Origin: Micromonospora sp. MW-13
GTDB lineage: Bacteria > Actinomycetota > Actinomycetes > Mycobacteriales > Micromonosporaceae
Assembly: GCF_003434305.1 (NCBI RefSeq)
Contig: NZ_QKKX01000017.1
Span: 62,001-126,000, forward strand
Reading direction: 5' to 3'
DNA length: 64,000 nucleotides
Shown here: piece after piece, positions 57,816 through 64,000 of the stretch
How positions within the stretch are numbered: the first letter of the stretch is position 1
Layout: every line of letters begins with the position of its first letter
Program-made: the position numbers and the translations under genes
The notes under the pieces: generated by a model
Told to the model about the DNA's origin: nothing
Databases searched by the model: none
The model's input: only the letters and a program-made list of their open reading frames with translations

Positions 57816-59504
57816 TCAGCGGCGCGGGGTCACGGCCGTCAGCAGCTCCGAGGCCCGCCGGTCGAGCACGTCCCCGGCGAGGTACGTCCCGAGCAGCGCC
57901 GCGCCCAGCCCGTACGCGAGGCCCAGCGGCAGGGCCAGCCAGAGCCAGGCGTCGCCGAGCAGCGCCGCCGCGACCACCATCGGCACCGCGGCGGCTGCCG
58001 AGCCGATCATCGACAGCACGGTGAGGAGGCCCTTCGCCAGCCCGGCCCCGCTGTTCATCGCGAACGGGTTGCTCGTCTCCGGCAGCGAGTACGCCCCGAG
58101 CACCGAGACGAGCGAGTTGATCGCCAGCCCCACCCCGTACGAGGCGAGCAGGGTGCCGGCCAGCAGGCCCAGCCACGCCGGCCGGCCCAGCACCACCACC
58201 AGGACGACCGCGACGACGGCCAGGATCGGCAGCACGTACACCGAGAACGCCGTCGCCCGGGCGCGCAGCTCCAGCCGGCCCGGCACCCCGGCGACGACGT
58301 TCGCCGCGTACGCGCTGCCGTCGAAACCGAACTGGTTGGCCAGGGTGACCGAGGCGAGCACCCCGACGAAGAGGACCGAGAGGCTGGCCAGCACCGGGGA
58401 GGAGCTCGGGGCGGCGAACTCCATCCCGCTCTCCGTCGAGAAGCTCGTCCCGCCGAAGTTGACCATCACCGGCACGAAGATCCCGATCACCGCGAGCGTG
58501 ATCAGGTTGGCCCGCCGCCGGGCGTCCCGCCACCAGTAGCGGCACTCCCGCGCGACCAGCGCGCCGAACCGGTCCCGCCGGGCCCAGCCGAGAGCCCGGG
58601 GGAAGAGCTGCGTCACCGCGCCGCCGACCGGGCCGCCGCGGGCCTTCGCCGTGCCCCCGCTGGCCGCCCCCACCATCGCCGACTCCAGCGACCGGGACCA
58701 CCACCACAGCAGCGCCCCGATGCCCGCCGCCGTGATCAGCAGCTTCAGCGGGGCCGCCCACGCCCGCCCCTCGGCCACGTCGATGCCGACCGTCCACGGG
58801 GCGCCGAACGGGGTCCAGCCGACGACGCGGGCCACCCCGGCCAGCCGGTCCCAGTCGGCCTGCCGCAGGGCGGCCAGCCCCACGAGCTGCAACGGGCCCA
58901 GCAGCGCGGCGAGCACCGCGAGCAGCACGGCTGCCAGGTCACGTACCCGGCGGGACCGCAACATGGTGGCGAACGCGCTGGTCACCGCCCGGCTCGCGGC
59001 GACGCAGAGGACCAGCCCGGCGGCCACCCCGACGGCCGCGACCAGCGCCGCCGCCCACCCGCCCAGCATGCCGGCGGTGAGCACCAGACCGAGGGTCGCG
59101 ATCAGCACCGCCACCGTCGGGACGCTGACCAGCGCGGCGGCGAGCAGCCCGGTGACCAGGGTGCGTCGCGTCAGCGGCAGCAGGGCGAACCGGGCCGGGT
59201 CGAGCGTCTCGTCCACGCCGAAGAAGACCAGCGGCAGCAGCAGCCAGCCGAGCACCAGCAGGCCCCCGCCGAACGCGGCGACCATCAGCGCGTACTTCGG
59301 CTCGCCGGCCAGCCCGGGGGCCGCCAACAGGAAGAACCCGGTGGCGGCGAACCAGAGCCCGGCGATCACGCCGCCCACGAACATCGCGATCCGCCAGCCC
59401 TGGCCGCGGAAGTTGTTGCCCATCACCCGCAGCTTGAGCCGGACGAAGTGCCGGGCCGAGACCGGTCGGGACCGTTCGGCGGGCGCGGTCACCGGGACAG
59501 CCAT
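57816..59504 (-). CDS. ABC exporter permease
   Basis: 562 residues, about 12 membrane helices in two halves. MRVMGNNFRG, LLPLTRRTLVTGLLAAALV, RRVRDLAAVLLAVLAALLGP and GFDGSAYAANVVAGVPGRLELRARATAFSVYVLPILAVVAVVLVVVLG belong to large ABC-2-type permeases of actinobacterial exporters. Its ATG overlaps the end of the ATPase gene by 16 bases, so the pair forms a transporter. Substrate unknown. Confidence 0.8.
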   Translation of the reverse strand: MAVPVTAPAERSRPVSARHFVRLKLRVMGNNFRGQGWRIAMFVGGVIAGLWFAATGFFLLAAPGLAGEPKYALMVAAFGGGLLVLGWLLLPLVFFGVDETLDPARFALLPLTRRTLVTGLLAAALVSVPTVAVLIATLGLVLTAGMLGGWAAALVAAVGVAAGLVLCVAASRAVTSAFATMLRSRRVRDLAAVLLAVLAALLGPLQLVGLAALRQADWDRLAGVARVVGWTPFGAPWTVGIDVAEGRAWAAPLKLLITAAGIGALLWWWSRSLESAMVGAASGGTAKARGGPVGGAVTQLFPRALGWARRDRFGALVARECRYWWRDARRRANLITLAVIGIFVPVMVNFGGTSFSTESGMEFAAPSSSPVLASLSVLFVGVLASVTLANQFGFDGSAYAANVVAGVPGRLELRARATAFSVYVLPILAVVAVVLVVVLGRPAWLGLLAGTLLASYGVGLAINSLVSVLGAYSLPETSNPFAMNSGAGLAKGLLTVLSMIGSAAAAVPMVVAAALLGDAWLWLALPLGLAYGLGAALLGTYLAGDVLDRRASELLTAVTPRR

Positions 59505-60253
59505 GCCAGCTCCTCGCCCGTCGCGGTGCGCCCGCCGACCACCTCGACGAACACGTCCTCCAACGAGCGGTCGCCGCGCACCTGGTCGAGGGTGCCGACC
59601 TGCTTGATCGTCCCCTCGGCGAGGATCGCGACGTGCGAGCAGAGCCGCTCCACGACCTCCATCACGTGGCTGGAGAAGACCACCGTCCCGCCGCCGACGA
59701 CGTACCGGTGCAGGATGTCGCGGATCAGCGCCGCCGACACCGGGTCGACCGCCTCGAACGGCTCGTCGAGCACCAGCAGCCGGGGCCCGTGCAGCAGCGC
59801 GCAGGCCAGGCCGATCTTCTTCTTCATGCCGGCGGAGTAGTCCACCACCAGGGTCCGGCCGGCGTCGCCGAGGGCGAGCACGTCGAGCAGCTCCGCCGCC
59901 CGCTGGTCGACCACCGCCGGGTCCATGCCGCGCAGCAGGCCGTGGTACGCCAGCAGCTCCGCCCCGCTGAGCCGGTCGAACAGGCGCACGCCGTCCGGCA
60001 TCACGCCGAAGAGTTGCTTTGCCCGGACCGGGTCGGTCCACACGTCGTGCCCGAGCACCCACGCCCCGCCCGCGTCCGGGCGGAGCAGCCCGACCGCCAT
60101 GGACAGGGTGGTGGTCTTGCCGGCGCCGTTCGGGCCGAGCAGCCCGTAGAACGAGCCGGCCGGGACGTCGAGGTCGACGCCGGCCACCGCCACCTTGCCG
60201 TCGAACCGCTTGGCGAGGCCACGCAGCGCGAGCGCGGGGTGCTGATCAGTCAT
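59489..60253 (-). CDS. ABC exporter ATP-binding protein
   Basis: 254 residues: Walker A GLLGPNGAGKTTTLSMAVG, signature YSAGMKKKIGLACALLHGP (variant SAGM), Walker B RLLVLDEPFEAVDP and H-loop VVFSSHVMEVVERL. Partner of the overlapping permease gene. Confidence 0.95.
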   Translation of the reverse strand: MTDQHPALALRGLAKRFDGKVAVAGVDLDVPAGSFYGLLGPNGAGKTTTLSMAVGLLRPDAGGAWVLGHDVWTDPVRAKQLFGVMPDGVRLFDRLSGAELLAYHGLLRGMDPAVVDQRAAELLDVLALGDAGRTLVVDYSAGMKKKIGLACALLHGPRLLVLDEPFEAVDPVSAALIRDILHRYVVGGGTVVFSSHVMEVVERLCSHVAILAEGTIKQVGTLDQVRGDRSLEDVFVEVVGGRTATGEELAWLSR

Positions 60254-60396
60254 GCTCCGACGGTATCCGGCCGGGACGAGCGACCGCTCCCGCCACGGGA
60301 CGAGCCCGGCCTCCTCCTCTGGCAGGAGGCTGGGTCCGGCGCGCGGCTGACCAGGCCGTCCAGGGGCAGCACGCCCTCCTCCCGCTACGGCGGGCG

Positions 60397-62055
60397 TCAG
60401 GAAGGGGCCCTTCCCTCGGCGCGCAGCGCCTCGGGGGAGTGCAGGCGGAGCATGGTGCCGGCGATGTCGGCGGGGAGCCGGCGGCGGGTCGCCGCCGACA
60501 CCGCGACCATGACCGTGAAGGCGAGCGGGACCGTCCAGGCGGCCGGCTGCGTGGTGAGCGTGGCCGGCCAGCCGGACAGTGGCGGCCCGAGCACCGTCAC
60601 CAGCACCGCCCCGACGGCCGCGCCGCCGCCGACCAGCACCCCGGCGGCGGCGCCCACGTCGGTCAGGCCGCGCCACCAGATGCCCAGCACCAGCAGCGGG
60701 CAGAAACTGGACGCGGCGACCGCGAAGGCCAAGCCGACCACCTGGGAGACCTCCAGCCCCGAGACGTTCAGCGCGAGCAGCGCCGGCACCCCGCCCGCGA
60801 TCACCGTGGCCAGCCGGAAGCCGCGTACCGAGCCGCGCCCCAGCACGTCCGTGGAGATCACCCCGGCCACGCTGGTGAGCAGCCCGGAAGAGGTGGACAG
60901 GAACGCGGCGAACGCCCCGGCGGCGACCAGCGCGGCGAGCAGCCGGCCGGTCGTGCCGTCCCCGAGCGCCGCCCCGGGCAGCAGCACCACCACCGCGTCG
61001 GTCTGCCCGGTGACAAGCAGTTGCGGAGTGTAGATCCGGCCCAGCACCCCGTACAGGGTGGGCAGCAGGTAGAACGCGCCCACCAGGGCCAGCACCACCA
61101 GGGTGGTGCGCCGGGCCGCCGCGCCGTCCGGGTTGGTGTAGAACCGGACGAGCACGTGCGGCAGCCCCATGGTGCCCAGGAACGTGGCCAGGATCAGCGA
61201 GTAGGTGGCGAACAGCCCCCGGTCGTCGTCCCCGGCGGTGTCCGGCAGCAGCCAGTCGGCGGCGTCGATGGCCGTGCCGGAGACCTGCGGCACCGGGTCG
61301 CCGGCCGCGAAGTCGAGACGGTCGCCGGGGCGTACCTCCCGGGCGTCGCCGTCGGGGAAGGTGAGGGTCGCGCGGTGCTCGACCACGACGGTGGTCGCGG
61401 TCCGGAACGCCGGCCCGTCGGGCGGGGTCACCGCCGGGCGGGCGTCGGCCTGCCACTGCAACACCAGGAAGATCGCGGGTACGGCGAGCGCGGTGAGCTT
61501 CAGCCAGTACTGGAACGCCTGGACGAAGGTGATCGCCCGCATCCCGCCCAGCGCGACGTTCGCGGTGACCACCACCGCCACCAGCACCGCTCCGACCGGG
61601 TAGGCAGCCCCGGTCAGCGTGGCCAGGGTCAGCCCCGCCCCCTGGAGCTGCGGCACCAGGTACAGCCAGCCGATGAAGATCACGAACACGGTGGCCAGGG
61701 TGCGCAGCCGGCGCGAGCCGAGCCGCAGCTCGCAGAAGTCCGGCAGGGTGAACGCGCCGGAGCGGCGCAGCGGCGCGGCCACGAACAGCAGCAGCGCCAG
61801 GTAGCCGGCGGCGAAGCCGACCGGGTACCAGAGCACGTCCACGCCGTACTTGAGGATCAGCCCGGCCACGCCGAGGAAGCTCGCCGCCGACAGGTACTCG
61901 CCACCGATCGCGGCGGCGTTCCAGGTCGGGCTGACCGAGCGGGAGGCGACCAGGAAGTCGGAGGTGGTGCGGGCCAGCCGCAGCCCGTAGAAGCCGATCC
62001 CGACGGTGACCAGGGTGACCGCGACGATCGCCGGAACGACGTACCCGTTGGCCAT
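60397..62055 (-). CDS. Sodium/solute symporter, second module
   Basis: 552 residues, SSS family, about 13 helices: TTSDFLVASRSVSPTWNAAAIGGEYLSAASFLGVAGLILKYG, GMRAITFVQAFQYWLKLTALAVP, LPHVLVRFYTNPDGAAARRTTLVVLALVGAFYLLPTLYGVLG and SGLEVSQVVGLAFAVAASSFCPLLVLGIWW. An extracellular insertion of about 75 residues (around 210-285, acidic, beta-rich) is not in the ActP copy. ATG 62055 follows the DUF485-like stop by one base, so they are coupled, a second copy of the module at 53.9-55.9 kb. Confidence 0.9.
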   Translation of the reverse strand: MANGYVVPAIVAVTLVTVGIGFYGLRLARTTSDFLVASRSVSPTWNAAAIGGEYLSAASFLGVAGLILKYGVDVLWYPVGFAAGYLALLLFVAAPLRRSGAFTLPDFCELRLGSRRLRTLATVFVIFIGWLYLVPQLQGAGLTLATLTGAAYPVGAVLVAVVVTANVALGGMRAITFVQAFQYWLKLTALAVPAIFLVLQWQADARPAVTPPDGPAFRTATTVVVEHRATLTFPDGDAREVRPGDRLDFAAGDPVPQVSGTAIDAADWLLPDTAGDDDRGLFATYSLILATFLGTMGLPHVLVRFYTNPDGAAARRTTLVVLALVGAFYLLPTLYGVLGRIYTPQLLVTGQTDAVVVLLPGAALGDGTTGRLLAALVAAGAFAAFLSTSSGLLTSVAGVISTDVLGRGSVRGFRLATVIAGGVPALLALNVSGLEVSQVVGLAFAVAASSFCPLLVLGIWWRGLTDVGAAAGVLVGGGAAVGAVLVTVLGPPLSGWPATLTTQPAAWTVPLAFTVMVAVSAATRRRLPADIAGTMLRLHSPEALRAEGRAPS

Positions 62056-62056
62056 C

Positions 62057-62707
62057 TCAGCGCTCCGGCCGCTGGACCAGGTCGGTGAAGTCCTGCTCGT
62101 TGCGCTCCGCCAGCCGCACGTACGCCCAGCCGACCGCGATCAGGAACGGGAAGGAGACCACCCCCAACAGCAGCCAGGGCAGGTTCACCCCGAACACGGT
62201 GACCCGGCCCACCGCCGGTGCGATGGCGAACAGCCAGGGCAGGCCGCCCAGCCCGATCAGCACCACCAGGCTCAGCCGCAGCGCCAACGCGAGCTGGGCC
62301 CGGACCAGCCCCCGGACCAGCGCCTCGCCCACCCGGGTCTGCTGGGCCAGCTCGGCCCGGGCCCGGTCCGCGCCGGGCTCCCGGCGGGACACCTCCGCCA
62401 GCACGATCCGGGTCCGGCCCGGCACGACCGGCACCCGACCCGACGGCCCGGTCACGGTCACCGGCGGCCGGCCGGGTGTTCCGCTGCGGGGCGATGGGAC
62501 CCGGCCGGGCGTCCCGCCGGGGGCCTTCGGCGTCCGGCCCGGCGTTTCGCTTCGGGCCACCGGCGTCCGGCCCGGCGTTTCGCCTCGGGCCACCGGCGTC
62601 CGGCCCGGCGTTTCGCCTCGGGCCACCGGCGTCCGGCTCGGGGCGTCCGGTGACCCGGCCGGGCCTGGGGCCCGGGGTGGCGGTACGGGATCGTCGGGTG
62701 CGGCCAC
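62057..62707 (-). CDS. DUF485-like membrane protein with 11-residue repeats
   Basis: 216 residues. The disordered N-terminus (1-90) has repeats of TPVARGETPGR, then a two-helix domain (LALRLSLVVLIGLGGLPWLFAIAPAVGRV, LPWLLLGVVSFPFLIAVGWAYVRLAERNEQDFTDLV) with the same helix-loop-helix plan as DUF485. GTG 62707 begins the disordered stretch. Likely a symporter subunit like the gene at 55540. Confidence 0.75.
   Translation of the reverse strand: MAAPDDPVPPPRAPGPAGSPDAPSRTPVARGETPGRTPVARGETPGRTPVARSETPGRTPKAPGGTPGRVPSPRSGTPGRPPVTVTGPSGRVPVVPGRTRIVLAEVSRREPGADRARAELAQQTRVGEALVRGLVRAQLALALRLSLVVLIGLGGLPWLFAIAPAVGRVTVFGVNLPWLLLGVVSFPFLIAVGWAYVRLAERNEQDFTDLVQRPER
62529..62627. repeat. Three tandem 33-bp coding repeats
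   Basis: Units 62529-62561, 62562-62594 and 62595-62627 are near identical and encode the TPVARGETPGR series; partial, more diverged units flank them. Confidence 0.85.
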
Positions 62708-62808
62708 CCCGGCAGTCTCGCCCGAACGGCGGGATTGTCAAGGGCGCCCGTGCGGTGGCCGTCCACCGCGCGGTGCCGGGTCCGTGCCGGCCGTCCGCGT
62801 GCCGGGCC

Positions 62809-64000
62809 TCACCGGTAGCGGGGGGTGGGGCAGGTCAGGGCCGTCGCCCCTGTCGGCGCCGATCCCAGCAGTTCGCGGGCCGCCGCCCGGCCCAGGTTCG
62901 CCGTCCGGACGTGGTCGATCGGCAGCTCGAAGGCGATGTCCCGCAGCGCACAGGAGCGCAGCGGCTCGGGCAGCCGGTCCAGCGCCGGCACCGCGTCGGC
63001 GGAGAGCCGGGAGACGTACTCCACGTCGATCATTCCGGTCAGCCGGTACCGGTCGACGTTGCGCTCGGCGATCAGCCGGTCCGGGTTGACGGCCGCCAGC
63101 CCGAGCAGGGCGAGCACCGCCGTACCCACCACCAGCGGCGGCAGCCAGCCGGCCCGCAGTCGCACCACGGCCACGCCGACCAGGACGAACAGCGCCCCGA
63201 GCCACAGCTCGACGGCGGCCACCACCAGCCGTAGCCGGGTCGCTCCGTACGCGTCGGCGTACACCTGCATCCGGTACAGCGCGGAGGCGACCACGACGAG
63301 GCTGAGCGCGGTGAGCGTGCCGAGCAGGAGCCGGAACAGGAGCCGGTCGGCTCGGGTGGTCCGGGGTGCCCACCGGGCGGTCCCGGCGATCACCAGCAGG
63401 GTGAGGGCGGAGACCGCCAGCAGTTGCCAGAAGCCGCCCCGGGCGTACTGGGCGTAGCTGAGGCCGGCGGTGCGCAGCACGTGGGCGGAGCCGCCGAACA
63501 ACACGGTGAGCTGCACCAGCACGAACGCGGCGAACAGCGCGTCGAGCAGGGCCAGCGGCACCACCCACTCCAGCCGGCGCACGGGCCGGGCCGGGGCGGC
63601 CCGCAGCCCGTCCAGGTCGGCCGGCGCCGCCAGCAGGTACGCCGCGCCGAGCAGGCCGGCGCCGATCAGCGCGCAGCGGAACAGCCAGCCGACCGTCGCG
63701 CCCACCGACACCTCGGGCAGCAGGTCCGTCACCAGGTCGGCGAAGACCGCGTCGGCCGAGGAGAAGAGCAGGCCGAAGACGAGCAGCAGCGCCACCGACG
63801 CGGCGACGGTGGCGAGGCCGCGCCCGACCGTCGATCCGCCGGGGCCGGACCGGGGCAGCCCGCGTCCCGCCCAGAGGAGCGCCCGGAACGGGGCCGCCGG
63901 GGTGATCGAAGCGGCCGTGAGCATGCCCAGCGGTGTCCGGCCACCCGCCACGGCGAGGACGCCGGTGACCACGGCGGCGAGCAGGCAGAGCACGAAGAGC
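62809..64000 (-). CDS. DUF4173-type membrane protein, cut by the window edge
   Basis: At least 394 residues, open to the right edge, so the start is not visible. About eight to ten hydrophobic segments, a Gly-rich hinge and LTALSLVVVASALYRMQVYADAYGATRLRLVVAAVELWLGALF followed by a C-terminal extracytoplasmic part ending in AFELPIDHVRTANLGRAAARELL. The pattern resembles the DUF4173/DUF4153 family, of unknown function. Confidence 0.7.
   Translation of the reverse strand, partial: LFVLCLLAAVVTGVLAVAGGRTPLGMLTAASITPAAPFRALLWAGRGLPRSGPGGSTVGRGLATVAASVALLLVFGLLFSSADAVFADLVTDLLPEVSVGATVGWLFRCALIGAGLLGAAYLLAAPADLDGLRAAPARPVRRLEWVVPLALLDALFAAFVLVQLTVLFGGSAHVLRTAGLSYAQYARGGFWQLLAVSALTLLVIAGTARWAPRTTRADRLLFRLLLGTLTALSLVVVASALYRMQVYADAYGATRLRLVVAAVELWLGALFVLVGVAVVRLRAGWLPPLVVGTAVLALLGLAAVNPDRLIAERNVDRYRLTGMIDVEYVSRLSADAVPALDRLPEPLRSCALRDIAFELPIDHVRTANLGRAAARELLGSAPTGATALTCPTPRYR

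Noticed and set aside
62529..62627. Possible CRISPR-like array
   Set aside because: Same reason: contiguous 33-bp coding repeats without spacers.
1..64000. tRNA, rRNA or riboswitch genes
   Set aside because: No cloverleaf, rRNA or riboswitch-like conserved element recognised by reading; a covariance-model search would be decisive.

Overview
The base composition (uniformly very GC-rich, G or C at almost every third position), GTG starts, leaderless promoters, a Bpa-type proteasome activator, LppU-like Pro/Gly-rich membrane proteins, three LytR-CpsA-Psr (LCP) proteins, DUF4192/DUF5926/DUF6457 proteins and a GT87 mannosyltransferase point to a chromosomal segment of an actinomycete, most likely of the Micromonosporaceae (Micromonospora-like). 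I see no rRNA, tRNA, CRISPR array, transposase or phage gene. Both edges cut a gene.

Layout. 1-7 kb: the 5' part of a GT87 mannosyltransferase, DoxX, a GNAT acetyltransferase, an Orc/Cdc6-like AAA ATPase with a two-copy palindrome in front of it, two LppU-like membrane proteins, an EamA exporter and a type IV prepilin peptidase. 7-15 kb: a fused EndoQ/UvrD nuclease-helicase, then a probable operon (read right to left) of fructosamine kinase, moaA, moaD and a membrane metallophosphoesterase; then a DUF4192 gene with an inverted DnaA-box-like pair in front. 15-18 kb: two small CxxCG..PC zinc-ribbon genes, a 62-bp repeat with inverted ends, an unknown protein, a metallophosphoesterase that resembles the eukaryotic RNA lariat debranching enzyme Dbr1, and fdhD.

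18.5-26.4 kb is the most unusual part. It is a compact RiPP-like locus: a divergent HFCD-type flavoprotein, a 26-residue precursor ending in Cys-Thr-Asp-Cys-Cys with a perfect Shine-Dalgarno sequence, a PqqD-like/HExxH membrane metalloprotease, a TPR protein with a degenerate ATPase-like front end, a flavin reductase, and a large LuxR (LAL) regulator. Two copies of a GGGG-N6-CCCC palindrome, four helical turns apart, lie in the divergent promoter region. There is no LanB/LanC/LanM, radical-SAM or YcaO enzyme here, so this does not match a RiPP class I can name.

26.6-46 kb is mostly core and housekeeping: mobA + DUF6457, a YbjN/CesT-like protein, a secreted beta-propeller, an Lrp/AsnC regulator divergent from a dimethylargininase, a Leu/Ile/Val-type binding lipoprotein, an alpha/beta hydrolase, the Bpa proteasome activator, two tandem HAD phosphatases, OsmC, a zincin-like protease, AIM24, prephenate dehydratase, ACT, PAS and NERD-like proteins, and arginine deiminase (arcA) behind an 11-bp-arm palindrome. 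46-64 kb: anti-sigma-type ATPase, PAS histidine kinase, glycerophosphodiesterase, rhodanese, three LCP ligases in a row, a UDP-glucuronate-decarboxylase-like SDR, two copies of a DUF485 + sodium/solute symporter module flanking a flavin reductase, SRPBCC protein and ABC exporter, and finally part of a DUF4173-type membrane protein.
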